This document shows, piece after piece, positions 37,056 to 45,643 of a stretch of 64,000 nucleotides of DNA; position 1 is the first letter of the stretch, and the number at the start of each line of letters is the position of its first letter. The notes beneath the pieces are model-generated. The model had not been told where the DNA came from, made no database searches, and saw only the letters and a program-made list of their open reading frames with translations. The stretch is from Arabiibacter massiliensis (lineage in GTDB: Bacteria > Actinomycetota > Coriobacteriia > Coriobacteriales > Eggerthellaceae): assembly GCF_900169505.1 (NCBI RefSeq), contig NZ_LT827021.1, positions 3,007,400-3,071,399 of the forward strand, read 5' to 3'. The position numbers and the translations under genes were made by a program.

Positions 37056-38531
37056 TCACCGCACGCGCACCGCCCCCTCGTCGACGATCCAGCGGGTGCT
37101 CGTGCAGGCGTCGAGGAAGGCCTCGTCGTGCGAGACCACCACGAGCGCGCCGGGGTAGGCGGCGAGCGCCTGCTCGAGCGCCTCGGCCGAGTGGAGGTCC
37201 AGGTGGTTGGTGGGCTCGTCCATCACGATGAGGGCCGGGCCGTCGAGCGCGCCCTCGGCCAGCATGAGCTTGCGCAGCTCGCCGGGGCTCACGTCGCGGC
37301 CGGCCAGGATGCGCTCGGCACTTGAGTTGAGCTGCGTGACGAAGGAGAGCAGCCTCCCGCGCCGCGCCTCATCGGCACCGTGGAGGCGTGCGAGCACGCG
37401 GGTGGCCTCGTCCGGGCCCACCTCCTGAGGGATGGCGAGCGCGGGCACGTCGGCGGGCAGCTGGCGCAGCAGGTGCCGCACGAGGGTGGACTTGCCGCCG
37501 CCGTTCGGGCCGGAGATGCCCACGTGGTCGGCGTGTCCGACCGCCAGCTTCGGCAGCCGCAGCCGCCCCTCGCCGCAGGGGATGTCGTGCTCCTCCATGA
37601 ACAGGAGCGTCGCGCGCGGGTGGGGCTTCGCGTCCAGCCAGAGCGAGCCGTCGTAGCGCTTCGCCACGCGGATGCCGGCCGCCGCCTGCTGTGCCCGCGC
37701 GACGCGGGCGTCCATGCGCGCGGCGAGGGCGCCTGCCTGACCGTCCTTGCCGGTGAACACGGCAAGCTGCCGGCGGCCCCGCCCGTCGCTATCGTGCTTG
37801 TCCAGATGGCGGGCGCTCAGGCGGCTGGCCGTTCGCGCCGCCAGGTGCGCTCGGGCGTCGGCTTCCGCCGCGAGCCGCGCGGCCTCACGCTTCGCGGCCT
37901 CCTTGCGGGCGGAGGTTTCGGCGTGCTCGCGCTCCTGCTGGCCGCGGGCCTGGTCGTAGCCGCCGGGGCGCATGGTCCAGCTGCCGGCCTCGTGCATGAG
38001 GCAGCGGCTTGCCAGCCGGTTCAGCAGCGCGCGGTCGTGCGAGATGAGAAGCCCTATGCCGCGGAAGCCGGCCAACGCGTCCGCGAGCGCCTCGCGGCAG
38101 CGCGCGTCCACGTGGTTCGTGGGCTCGTCGAGGGCGAGCACCTGCGGGTTCTGCCAGAGCGCGCACGCCACCTGAATCTTCTTGCGCTCGCCGAAGCTCA
38201 GCGCGTCGAAGCGCCAGGGCATGTCGTCGTCGATGCCCAGGCTCTCGCGCAGGCGTTGGGCCCCGCGCGAGAAGTCGCAGGCGAACTCCTCCAGCATCTC
38301 GGGCGGGGTGGAGGCGTCCTGCGGGCAGTACGCGGCGGCCAGGCGCGGGAACGCCGAGCCGGAATCGGGCACGAGCAGGCCGCACGCGATGCGCGCGAGC
38401 GTGCTCTTGCCGCAGCCGTTGTCGCCCACGATGCCGCACCAGCCTTGCGGGAACGTGGCGGACACGCCGTCGAGCGCCGGCGCGGGCGAGCCGGGGTAGG
38501 TGTAGCAGATGTCGTGCAAGGTGAGAACCAT
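37056..38531 (-). CDS. ABC-F-like duplicated ATPase
   Basis: 491 residues with two ABC cassettes and no membrane domain. Cassette 1: GDNGCGKST, LSFGERKK, LALDEPTNH. A charged linker follows (about 220-300, Arg/Ala/Glu-rich), then cassette 2: GPNGGGKST, VSPGELRKLML, IVMDEPTNHLDLHS. ABC-F proteins act on the ribosome, many giving resistance to peptidyl-transferase-centre antibiotics. AAGGAGG precedes the ATG at 38531. The upstream leader holds very short ORFs (listed), consistent with ribosome-mediated induction. Confidence 0.85.
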   Translation of the reverse strand: MVLTLHDICYTYPGSPAPALDGVSATFPQGWCGIVGDNGCGKSTLARIACGLLVPDSGSAFPRLAAAYCPQDASTPPEMLEEFACDFSRGAQRLRESLGIDDDMPWRFDALSFGERKKIQVACALWQNPQVLALDEPTNHVDARCREALADALAGFRGIGLLISHDRALLNRLASRCLMHEAGSWTMRPGGYDQARGQQEREHAETSARKEAAKREAARLAAEADARAHLAARTASRLSARHLDKHDSDGRGRRQLAVFTGKDGQAGALAARMDARVARAQQAAAGIRVAKRYDGSLWLDAKPHPRATLLFMEEHDIPCGEGRLRLPKLAVGHADHVGISGPNGGGKSTLVRHLLRQLPADVPALAIPQEVGPDEATRVLARLHGADEARRGRLLSFVTQLNSSAERILAGRDVSPGELRKLMLAEGALDGPALIVMDEPTNHLDLHSAEALEQALAAYPGALVVVSHDEAFLDACTSTRWIVDEGAVRVR

Positions 38532-38602
38532 GGAGGCCTCCTTCGTGAAGGGGCCTGCGCGGATGCTCGCGGGCGAGCGCGTATGCGGAAGGGATGGGGC
38601 GC

Positions 38603-38677
38603 CTATGAAGCTGCGATGCGATCCGCGCAGAGCCCGGCGCCATGCGGGCGCCAAGGGGTACGTCGGGTGAGTGGCAT
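38603..38677 (-). CDS. possible leader peptide 2 of the ABC-F gene
   Basis: A 24-codon minus-strand ORF (MPLTRRTPWRPHGAGLCADR...) starts two bases after the 3-codon ORF and ends 72 bases before the ABC-F ATG. It contains GGCGCC-CGCAT-GGCGCC, a hairpin that could alternate with GGGGCGCC downstream. No strong ribosome-binding site of its own; translation would depend on re-initiation. Confidence 0.35.
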   Translation of the reverse strand: MPLTRRTPWRPHGAGLCADRIAAS

Positions 38678-38679
38678 CG

Positions 38680-38691
38680 CTAGAACCTCAT
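38680..38691 (-). CDS. three-codon leader ORF (M-R-F) of the ABC-F gene
   Basis: ATG AGG TTC TAG on the minus strand, with AAGGAG eight bases upstream: a much better ribosome-binding site than random. Short uORFs with Met-Arg starts are known to stall ribosomes in antibiotic-inducible erm and ABC-F leaders. A role here is inferred from position. Confidence 0.4.
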   Translation of the reverse strand: MRF

Positions 38692-38819
38692 GTATCGCTC
38701 TCCTTGCAGAAGCGGCTGCCTGGCATATGGGGCGGCCGCGAAACGTTGACGCCGCCCAGTGTAGCACGCGCCCGGACGGGGCGGCAAGCCGATTCCGTGC
38801 ACGCGAAATGCGGCTTCGT

Positions 38820-38982
38820 GGCAGAAAACGACGGAAATCTGCCTTTTGTTCGGCGGCCCTTCTCAGACTGCTTTGGGGCAGTCCTCCATTTTCGCAGCTC
38901 AGACGCTTGCCACCGAAAAGCGGATGGACGCATGTCGTCACGGCGGCTTGTCGGATGGCGGATTTCCGTCAGAACCTGCCAT
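38820..38982. repeat. imperfect inverted-repeat element, ~160 bp
   Basis: GGCAGAAAACGACGGAAATC near 38820 is mirrored by GATTTCCGTCAGAACCTGCC ending near 38982 (24-base imperfect arms, about 19 matches). Lies upstream of the ABC-F leader; no coding frame inside. Could be a small non-autonomous element. Confidence 0.5.
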
Positions 38983-39019
38983 GAACCTTCGTTTCCGCTG
39001 CAAGGTCGCATCGGGAAGA

Positions 39020-39164
39020 CTGCGGAATGTCCGAGCGAGCGTGAGGAGGCCCGCGCAGCGGAGTCGAAGGATCTCGCGCGGTGCCAGCAGGAAGCGTCGC
39101 GGTCGCCGCCGCACGGGATCCTTCGTTTCCGCTCCCTTCGGTCGCCGTGCTCAGGACGGCAGAC
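39020..39164. repeat. diverged GTCATCCTGAG-type palindrome R1
   Basis: Contains the GAGTCGAAGGATC...GGGATCCTTCG core and GCTCAGGA end shared with R2 and R3, but its outer arms are worn (GTCAT lost). Between the ABC-F leader and the DUF6933-like gene; with the element above it accounts for most of the 811-base gap, in which no gene was found. Confidence 0.75.
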
Positions 39165-39296
39165 GCACTCTGCCGTCCGGTCGCCGCGATCGGGCAAAAA
39201 GCACGCCGCTGTCCGTCGCTGCGTCCAAACAGGGGGTGGCGTTCGCTGTGTCCGCTTCGCTTGGGAGGACGAAAGGCGCGGGCGCGTGCCGTCGGG

Positions 39297-39302
39297 TATA
39301 CT
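39297..39302 (+). promoter_or_regulatory. -10 element TATACT before DUF6933-like gene
   Basis: TATACT followed by GG, 40 bases before the GTG start. No clear -35. Confidence 0.45.
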
Positions 39303-39342
39303 GGTTCGCATCGATTCGGGCGGTATGAAGGGAGGCGAAGCG

Positions 39343-39915
39343 GTGCAGCTGGGCATCACCATACCGTTGCAGCGGCATCTGCGGCTCGCGCGGCCGCCGT
39401 ACGGCGAGCCGGACGACCTCGCGTTCTGCTGGGAGGCGCACCGCGCGGCGCTCGGCGGGGCCGACGTGTTGCTGCTGGCGAACGCGAGCAACCGGTTCGC
39501 CGCCTTCGCGTGCATGCAGCCGGCGGACTGGCGCGACTGGGAGGCGGTCGCGCTCGCGGCGATGCGCGCATCGCTCGCGACCTGCGGGTTCGACGATCGC
39601 GCGATCGACGCGTACCTGTTCTTCGCCGGAGCTCCCGAGGTCACGCGCACGCACGGCCGGCGGCCCGTCGCGTTCCTCAATGTGCTGGTGGACAAGCTGC
39701 TGCGGCTTCCGCTCGCGCTCGATGCGGCGGCCGAGCCGTTCCCGCTCGAGCTCTGCCGCCTGGTCAACGAGCACATGCCCTGCAAGGCGGCCGGCTTCGA
39801 GGGCCTCGGCCTGCCCGCCGAGCGCTTTGCCGCCGACCTCGCGCGTCTGGGGATCGGCATGCGGGTGGCGGCTGGGCAGGCATCTTCGAGCGAAACGGAC
39901 GCTTCCGCGCTCTGA
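39343..39915 (+). CDS. DUF6933-like protein
   Basis: 190 residues. LGITIPLQRHLRL, DLAFCWEAHRA, DVLLLANASNRFAAFA and RPVAFLNVLVDKLL fit the DUF6933 pattern (a small domain with a WHA/NDSNRY-type core, no known activity). The GTG at 39343, with GGAGG eight bases upstream, is preferred; an ATG at 39325 would add six residues. The last 12 codons lie inside hairpin H3, so the repeat supplies the C-terminus. Confidence 0.72.
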   Translation: MQLGITIPLQRHLRLARPPYGEPDDLAFCWEAHRAALGGADVLLLANASNRFAAFACMQPADWRDWEAVALAAMRASLATCGFDDRAIDAYLFFAGAPEVTRTHGRRPVAFLNVLVDKLLRLPLALDAAAEPFPLELCRLVNEHMPCKAAGFEGLGLPAERFAADLARLGIGMRVAAGQASSSETDASAL

Positions 39916-39939
39916 GGCGTCCGTTTCGCTCGAAGATGC
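39880..39939. repeat. long hairpin family member H3
   Basis: Perfect 23-bp arms at 39880-39902 and 39917-39939 with a 14-base loop containing GCGCTCTGA. Overlaps the 3' end and stop codon of the DUF6933-like gene. Confidence 0.9.
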
Positions 39940-39982
39940 GTCTGCGCACGTGCTACCATGGTCGCCGACGGAAAGGACGCGC

Positions 39983-40723
39983 ATGACGACAACCGGCGAC
40001 ACCGCCACCTCGAAACTCGAATTGATCATGGGACGCGACGGCCTCGAGCGTCTCGCGGCCTCGACGGTCATGGTGCTCGGCGTGGGCGGCGTGGGCTCGA
40101 ACTGTGTCGAGGCGCTCGCGCGCGGCGGGGTAGGGCGGCTCATCGTGGTCGACCACGACGTGGTGCAGGCGAGCAACATCAACCGCCAGGCCATCGCGTT
40201 TACGAGCACCATCGGGCGCAAGAAGGTGGACGTGGCGCGTGCGATGATCGCCGACATCAATCCCGGCGCGCAGGTGGAGACGATCGACGAGTTCCTGCTG
40301 GCCGAGAACGTGCCCGCGTTCCTGGAAGCGCACGCCGGCGGTGCGGATTACGTGGTGGACGCCATCGACACGATCTCGGCGAAGCTGGCCATCGCGCAGT
40401 ACGCCGACGAGCGCGGGTTGCGCCTGATCAGCAGCATGGGGGCGGCGAACAAGCTGCGCCCCGACTGCTTTCGCGTGGCGGACGTGTACGACACGGTGAA
40501 CTGCCCGCTCTGCCGCATCATGCGCAAAGAGGGCCGCAAGCGCGGCATCCGGCACCTGCGCGTGCTGTACTCGTGCGAGCAGCCGGTGGACGTGCCCGTG
40601 CGCGAGGGCGCCGCGCGCCGCGAGCGGTCGAACCTGGGCACCGCGTCGTTCGTGCCGCCCATCATGGGCCAGATGATCGCCGGAGAGGTGATCTGCGAGC
40701 TGGCGGGAATCGAGCGCGTATGA
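39983..40723 (+). CDS. tcdA: ThiF/MoeB-fold tRNA threonylcarbamoyladenosine dehydratase (TcdA-like)
   Basis: 246 residues. Nucleotide-binding GVGGVGSNCVEALARGGVG (34-52), NINRQ, catalytic Cys region DTVNCPLCRIMRKEGRKRGI, and SNLGTASFVPPIMGQMIAGEVI are the TcdA (CsdL/YgdL) hallmarks. It cyclises t6A to ct6A in tRNA. GAAAGGACG precedes the ATG. Stop overlaps the TatD start by four bases. Confidence 0.88.
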   Translation: MTTTGDTATSKLELIMGRDGLERLAASTVMVLGVGGVGSNCVEALARGGVGRLIVVDHDVVQASNINRQAIAFTSTIGRKKVDVARAMIADINPGAQVETIDEFLLAENVPAFLEAHAGGADYVVDAIDTISAKLAIAQYADERGLRLISSMGAANKLRPDCFRVADVYDTVNCPLCRIMRKEGRKRGIRHLRVLYSCEQPVDVPVREGAARRERSNLGTASFVPPIMGQMIAGEVICELAGIERV

Positions 40724-41673
40724 GCGAAACGGCTTGTCATCCTGAGCGGAGCGAGGCGCAGCCGAGCGAAGTCGAAGGATCCCGTGCGGCGGTAGCCGGG
40801 AGTCGTCCTGTTGACACCGCGCGGGATCCTTCGACTCCGCGCCTGCGGCGCTGCGCTCAGGATGACAAGGGGTACGCGGCCCGCGTCGCTTTCGCTCAGG
40901 ATGACAACCTGCGCAATCTGCGGCTGTTCGATATGCATTGCCATTTGGACTTCGATGACGATCCGCGGGCGCTTGCGGACGGGCTCGCGTCGTGCGGGAC
41001 GGGCGCGTTCTCGGTGACGGTGGAGCCCGAGGGCTACGAGCGGGCCGCGCGGCTGCTCGCGCTGTGTTCCAACGTGCGCGTGGGCGCGGGCCTGCATCCG
41101 TGGTGGGTGGAAGACGGCCCGGCGGGCGAGGCGGCCGTCGAGCGCGCTGTCGCGAACGTGGCTGCATCCCGGTTCGTGGGCGAAGTGGGTCTCGACTTCG
41201 GCCCGAAGTACGCCTCGACGAGCGAGGCGCAGATAGCGGCGTTCGACCGTATCGCCGCCGCCTGCGCCGCAGAGGGCGGCAAGGTGCTCTCCCTCCATGC
41301 CGTGCGCTCGGCGGGCGCCGTGCTCGATATCCTCGAGCGCCGCGGCACGTTCGACGTGTGCGCATGCATCCTCCACTGGTTCTCCGGGTCATCCGACGAG
41401 CTGCTGCGCGCCGCCAAGCTGGGCTGCTACTTCTCCGTGGGGCCGCACATGCTGGCATCGAAGCGCGGCCGCGCCTACGCCCAGGCCATCCCGCGAAACC
41501 GTCTGCTGCTGGAAACCGACGAGCCGCCCGCCGCCGGCCCACCCGTCCCGGCGCAGGAGTTAGCCCGTCTTCTGCACGACGCTCTCGGCGAGATCGCGCG
41601 CCTGCGCCGCGAGGATCCCGAACCCCTCGCCGACCGCATAGCCCGCACCAGCCGCGCCCTGCTCAAGCTCTAG
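40720..41673 (+). CDS. TatD-family metal-dependent hydrolase with repeat-derived N-terminal extension
   Basis: 317 residues from the coupled ATG at 40720. The TatD core begins near residue 72: MHCHLDFDDD (metal His pair), GEVGLDFG, LHAVRSAGAVL, LHWFSGS, LLLETDEPP. About the first 60 residues are translated from palindrome R2 (CHPERSEAQPSEVEGS ... LRRCAQDDK), a peptide known to arise wherever this repeat is read through. Translation could instead start at the ATG at 40933. The ATGA overlap with tcdA suggests that the upstream start is or was real. Confidence 0.8.
   Translation: MSETACHPERSEAQPSEVEGSRAAVAGSRPVDTARDPSTPRLRRCAQDDKGYAARVAFAQDDNLRNLRLFDMHCHLDFDDDPRALADGLASCGTGAFSVTVEPEGYERAARLLALCSNVRVGAGLHPWWVEDGPAGEAAVERAVANVAASRFVGEVGLDFGPKYASTSEAQIAAFDRIAAACAAEGGKVLSLHAVRSAGAVLDILERRGTFDVCACILHWFSGSSDELLRAAKLGCYFSVGPHMLASKRGRAYAQAIPRNRLLLETDEPPAAGPPVPAQELARLLHDALGEIARLRREDPEPLADRIARTSRALLKL
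40736..40866. repeat. GTCATCCTGAG-bounded palindrome R2
   Basis: 131 bp between GTCATCCTGAG and CTCAGGATGAC, with an inner GTCGAAGGATCCC / GGGATCCTTCGAC pair. Inserted in frame near the 5' end of the tatD-like gene; another single CTCAGGATGAC half follows near 40895. Confidence 0.9.
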
Positions 41674-42047
41674 TCTCTCCCTTCGGCCTCGCAATTGCCC
41701 GCCGCCCGCTCCTCGATGATTGAAGTGCCGGCCGAGCAGTCGCCGTTGAGCCAACGCCATGCCTCATGAAGCCTAACACGACCGTCGGGCAGCTCCTCCG
41801 GCACGCTCTCGCATTCGCCCGCGCGCAGCACGCCCGCGGCGTTCAGGTGGTGGTAGAGGAAATGTAAACGGCCGCTTCCGTCCGCTGTGCCCACAAGATG
41901 ACCTTGCACGATGTCGCCGCCCGCATAGTCGGCCCAGACGGTGGCGCCGCTCTGGTGGTAGGCGAACCGCGTCCGCCCATCCACCTCGCCGTTCTCCGTG
42001 TTCTCGAGCGATACGAACACGCGGCCATCGTAGTTCGGCATCGGCAT
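41670..42047 (-). CDS. N-acetylglutamate-synthase-like small protein (unknown activity)
   Basis: 125 residues. NYDGRVFVSLENTENGEV, FAYHQSGATVWADYAGGDIVQGHLVG, LHFLYHHLNAAG and ELPDGRVRLHEAWRWLNGDCSAGTSIIEE define a widespread family often auto-named n-acetylglutamate synthase, although it lacks a GNAT fold; real function not established. Convergent with tatD, overlapping by four bases. Confidence 0.75.
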   Translation of the reverse strand: MPMPNYDGRVFVSLENTENGEVDGRTRFAYHQSGATVWADYAGGDIVQGHLVGTADGSGRLHFLYHHLNAAGVLRAGECESVPEELPDGRVRLHEAWRWLNGDCSAGTSIIEERAAGNCEAEGRD

Positions 42048-42227
42048 GGCGCTCCCTTCGCTGTGACGTGGGGTATCGCAGGCATCTTATCACCGGTGTG
42101 AAGCGGACGGCGTGCCGGGTCGCCTCAACGCGCACGCGGAGTCGGTGCGAGTCCCCGCGAACTCACGCGGCGGCCACAGGGGCGTGACGGATGCATCCGC
42201 AGGCGCGGCAGCTCCGACGAGCACGGC

Positions 42228-42233
42228 TATAGT
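42228..42233 (+). promoter_or_regulatory. -10 element TATAGT
   Basis: TATAGT followed by GG, 32 bases before the small hypothetical gene at 42266. Confidence 0.4.
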
Positions 42234-42265
42234 GGCTTGCGAAAAGGCTGGCGAAAGGAGGCGGC

Positions 42266-42628
42266 GTGGAACTCGGGTCGTTGCCGGAGTGGTTCACGGC
42301 GTGCGCGGAGGTGCTCGCGGTGTGCACGGCGCTGTTTCTGCCGCAGTACCAGGCGTATCGCGACCGCAAGCAGAGCCTTTCCCGAATGCGGCGCGTGACG
42401 AAGGGCATGCTGGCGACGCTTGCCGACGCGCGGGCGGCGGGCCCGTCCACGAACCCCGCGCAGCTGGAGAGCGCCCAGGAGCTCAAGCTCTACCTGCAGG
42501 TGTCGTTCTTCGTGCTGAGCGATGCGCGCGAGATCGCGCTGCGCGATCAGGTGGAGCAGCTGTATCGCCAGCTGACGGCTCCGTCGCCCGACATCGCCGC
42601 CGTCCGGAGCGCCATCGCGGCGCTGTAG
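42266..42628 (+). CDS. small hypothetical protein with N-terminal hydrophobic segment
   Basis: 120 residues. WFTACAEVLAVCTALFLPQY (about 9-28) could be a membrane helix; the rest is helical and charged. GAAAGGAGGCGG precedes the ATG. Upstream of the patatin gene by 34 bases in the same direction, so probably co-transcribed. Not recognised. Confidence 0.65.
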   Translation: MELGSLPEWFTACAEVLAVCTALFLPQYQAYRDRKQSLSRMRRVTKGMLATLADARAAGPSTNPAQLESAQELKLYLQVSFFVLSDAREIALRDQVEQLYRQLTAPSPDIAAVRSAIAAL

Positions 42629-42662
42629 GGCGGCAGGCGCCTGGAGAAAGGAGGATCGCGCG

Positions 42663-43541
42663 ATGGAAAGCACTATTCGCAACGTGGCGCTCATCTTCGA
42701 GGGCGGCGGGATGCGCAACTCGTACTCGGCGGGCGCGCTTTCCGTCATGCTGGACGCCGGGCTGTTCTTCGACGACGTGTACGGCCTGTCGGCGGGCGCC
42801 ACGAACGCCATCGACTACGTGTCGCGCGACGCGGCACGCGCGGAAGCTTCGTTCACCACGTGCTTGGATGACCTGGCCTTCCGCTGGTGGATAGCCCCGC
42901 TCGCAGGTGCGGACGGCCTCGACGCTCTGCTGCACGGCGATGGCCGCGCGCGTTCGGGCTGCCGGCTTCCGTTCGACTTCGCGGCCTTCCAGACGAACCC
43001 GGCGCGGGTCACGCTCCAGGCCATCGACCGCGACAGCGGCCGCACCGTGTTCTTCACGCGCGACGACTTCCCTTCGGAAGAGGAGCTCATGCTGCGCGTG
43101 CGCGCGTCCACGAGCTATCCTATCATCGTGCCTCCCACCTGGGTGGACGGCCGCGCGCTCTACGACGGAGGCATCGGCGTGGGCGGCGGCATCATGCTGC
43201 CGCGGGCCACCGACGACGGCCTGCGCCGCTACTTCGTCGTGTGCACGCGTCCGCGCGGCTACCGGCGGCCCGAGCGGCCGAACCGGCTCTACGACGCGTA
43301 CTTCTGGCGGCGTCCCCGCCTGCGCGCGGCGCTCGACACGTGGGCGCAGCGCTACAACGCCGAGCTCGACCGCCTCGCGCGCCTGGAGGCCGAGGGCCGC
43401 GCCTACGTGTTCTACGCGAACGACCAGGGCGTGGCCAACACCGAGCGCGACGAGCGCAAGCTCAAGGCCAACTTCCAACGCGGCCGCGCCCAAGCCCAGA
43501 AGGAGCTGCCCACGTGGGAACGCTTCCTGAGCCGCTCATAG
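42663..43541 (+). CDS. patatin-like phospholipase
   Basis: 292 residues. Oxyanion EGGGMRNSYSAGAL (13-26), nucleophile GLSAGATN (S43 in GxSxG) and catalytic Asp in LYDGGIGVGG near residue 163 form the patatin Ser-Asp dyad. Hydrolyses lipid acyl esters. No signal peptide. AAAGGAGGA precedes the ATG. Confidence 0.88.
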   Translation: MESTIRNVALIFEGGGMRNSYSAGALSVMLDAGLFFDDVYGLSAGATNAIDYVSRDAARAEASFTTCLDDLAFRWWIAPLAGADGLDALLHGDGRARSGCRLPFDFAAFQTNPARVTLQAIDRDSGRTVFFTRDDFPSEEELMLRVRASTSYPIIVPPTWVDGRALYDGGIGVGGGIMLPRATDDGLRRYFVVCTRPRGYRRPERPNRLYDAYFWRRPRLRAALDTWAQRYNAELDRLARLEAEGRAYVFYANDQGVANTERDERKLKANFQRGRAQAQKELPTWERFLSRS

Positions 43542-43613
43542 GATGACAGAGGCAGCTTCGGCGGGTGACTTTCTCGTGCGCTCAATGGGGACGATATACG
43601 GTCGGTACTGTTG

Positions 43614-43808
43614 TCAAGAAAAGAAAACTATGACTACTCCTACAATAGCCATTGCGAGACCGAAAAGCGCAGTCAACACTACGATAAGCGCTCTCCTCCC
43701 GTCCTCTCTCTCGCGGGCATCTCCCATATCTTTTTTTAGATCTTCGACATCATTTGAATCTAGGCCTCCGAACAGAAGGGGTACGATATCGAAGAAGCTA
43801 ATCATCAT
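43614..43808 (-). CDS. small single-pass membrane protein
   Basis: 64 residues: a hydrophobic N-terminus, a charged middle (DLKKDMGDAREREDGRR) and a C-terminal helix (ALIVVLTALFGLAMAIVGVVIVFF). AAAGGA seven bases before the first ATG supports translation. It lies in a locally AT-richer stretch unlike its neighbours. No family recognised. Confidence 0.55.
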   Translation of the reverse strand: MMISFFDIVPLLFGGLDSNDVEDLKKDMGDAREREDGRRALIVVLTALFGLAMAIVGVVIVFFS

Positions 43809-44118
43809 AATCCTTTCAGCGAGAGGAGCGGACTCGGGGGCAGGGTAGTCTTCTCGCTTATCGCCAATTGAATTCTGGTCTCAAACGACAGAACCCGCTC
43901 ATGCGAACAAGTGAATTTCTACCTTTTACCACTCTATTTCACGCGAACGCATGAATCAAGGGAGGCTGCTAAAGCGTCACGGTAGAAGGCGATGCTGTCG
44001 CCAAGGTGCGCCAAGTTGTCCTCTCGGAATTGCCGCTCGCCCGTAGTATCTGTCTCCTTGATCGACGCTTTTCGAGCTTTTCCGTGGCGCAAGCGGGCGT
44101 CGGCTTCGTGCGGCGCGC
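43809..44118. other. intergenic, AT-richer than neighbours
   Basis: No credible gene. Two related motifs occur, CATGCGAACAAGTGAA (about 43900) and TTCACGCGAACGCATGAA (43938-43955), sharing GCGAAC and TGAA; they could be regulator sites for the small membrane protein read leftward. Confidence 0.35.
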
Positions 44119-44700
44119 TTAGTGGAAGTCGGCTTCGTCGGAGAATTCCCAGCCCAGCAGCGCGTCGCCCACCAGGCGGAACTTGAAGGGCAAAGGTCGC
44201 GCCACCTCGCCGCGGTCGATCTTCTCGGAGACGCCCTCCAGCTCGTCGAGAAGGTCGAAGAAGCCGATCTCGTCGAGGGAGGGCAGGCCGGCGGCCACCT
44301 CCTCGGGCGAGACGAGCATGATCTGCAGCACGATGTCAAGGTAGCCGTCCAGCCGCTCGTTGCTCTCGAGCAGCTCGTCGACGCGCTCCTTCTCGAACAG
44401 CGACTCCTCGATGCAGTACCAGCCGATGGCGTCCTCAGCGCCCTCGTCCTCCATGAGGTCGCTCAGCACGATGCCCTTGGCCTCGAGGTCGGCCGTCGTG
44501 TAGCAGGTCAGAAGGTCGTCGGGCGTCACGAGCGGCTCGTCGTCCTCATCGAGGTCGCTCATCACGTACACGACCTGCGCGATGACGCCCTCGGGGACCA
44601 GCTCGAGCGCCAGCCCGTAATGGTAGCCCGGGGTGGCCGTGCGCGTGCCCCAGTACAGTTCGCCGTGATGCTCGATGAGGGTTTTGACGGTGGCGGCCAC
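44119..44700 (-). CDS. acidic protein of unknown function
   Basis: 193 residues, strongly acidic (SDLDEDDEPLVTPDDLL, LMEDEGAEDAIGW), no membrane segment. The start is a GTG at 44700 with GAAGGAG five bases upstream; the frame continues further up but without a site and across the promoter of the next divergent gene. Not recognised. Confidence 0.7.
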   Translation of the reverse strand: MAATVKTLIEHHGELYWGTRTATPGYHYGLALELVPEGVIAQVVYVMSDLDEDDEPLVTPDDLLTCYTTADLEAKGIVLSDLMEDEGAEDAIGWYCIEESLFEKERVDELLESNERLDGYLDIVLQIMLVSPEEVAAGLPSLDEIGFFDLLDELEGVSEKIDRGEVARPLPFKFRLVGDALLGWEFSDEADFH

Positions 44701-44800
44701 AGGCGCTCCTTCGGGTCGGTCGTGCGCGATCGGTATGGATCGAGTATAGGGCACTCGGGCGCTCGGTGGTACCATGACTGTCGAGCGAAAGGAAAACGAC

Positions 44801-45640
44801 ATGCCCATCATCCGTCTCAGCGACCTGTCCGACCCGCGGCTCGCGGCGTATTCGGGAATGACCGACGCGCAGCTGCGCGAGTACCCCGATGCGGCGTGCG
44901 GCCTGTTCATCGGCGAGTCGCGCAAGGTCATCGAGCGCGCGCTGGACGCCGGCGTGCGGATGCGCTCGCTGTTCATGGAGGAGAAGTGGCTCGACCAGAC
45001 CATGCCTCTCGTCGAGCGCGCGCTCGCGGCCGACCCCGAGACGCCCGTGTTCGTGGCCACGCGCGAGCAGTTTCACGCCCTGACCGGCTACGAGGTGACG
45101 CGCGGCGCGCTCGCGGCGTTCGAGCGGCCGGCGCTACCAAGCGTGGAGGAGGTGCTGGCCGGCGCGCGGCGGGTGGCCGTGCTCGAGGATATCGTGAACT
45201 ACACGAACGTGGGTGCCGCGTTCCGCTCGGCTGCGGCGCTCGGCATCGACGCGGTGCTGGTGACGCCCTCGTGCCACGACCCGCTGTACCGCCGCGCCGC
45301 GCGCGTGTCGATGGGCACGGTGTTCCAGGTGCCGTGGACGCGCATCGGCGGCGTGCGCGACTGGGCGGCCGAGGGGGTGCCGCTTTTGCGCTCGCTCGGC
45401 TTCGCGACGGCGGCGCTCGCGCTCGCGGAAGACGCCATCTACCTGCACGATGCGCGCCTACGCGACTGCGAGCGCTTGGCGCTCGTGCTGGGCACCGAGG
45501 GCGACGGCTTGGCCGCGTCCACGATCGCCGCCTGCGACTACACCGTGAAGATCCCCATGGACCACGACGTCGATTCCCTCAACGTGGCCGCCGCCAGCGC
45601 CGTGGCCTTCTGGGAACTCAGAACGAAGTGGCGCGACTAG
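44801..45640 (+). CDS. TrmH/SpoU-family RNA 2'-O-methyltransferase
   Basis: 279 residues. An N-terminal substrate-binding extension, then SpoU motifs: EDIVNYTNVGAAFRSAAALGI (motif 1), LALVLGTEGDGL (motif 2), IPMDHDVDSLNVAAASAVAFWE (motif 3), which form the SAM-binding trefoil knot. The ATG at 44801 with GAAAGGAAAA upstream is preferred to 44774. Target RNA not determined. Confidence 0.9.
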   Translation: MPIIRLSDLSDPRLAAYSGMTDAQLREYPDAACGLFIGESRKVIERALDAGVRMRSLFMEEKWLDQTMPLVERALAADPETPVFVATREQFHALTGYEVTRGALAAFERPALPSVEEVLAGARRVAVLEDIVNYTNVGAAFRSAAALGIDAVLVTPSCHDPLYRRAARVSMGTVFQVPWTRIGGVRDWAAEGVPLLRSLGFATAALALAEDAIYLHDARLRDCERLALVLGTEGDGLAASTIAACDYTVKIPMDHDVDSLNVAAASAVAFWELRTKWRD

Positions 45641-45643
45641 CGC

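Noticed and set aside
38671..39342. Plus-strand open frame extending upstream of the DUF6933-like gene
   Set aside because: Runs through repeat R1 and the ABC-F leader; no similarity and no ribosome site until 39325/39343.
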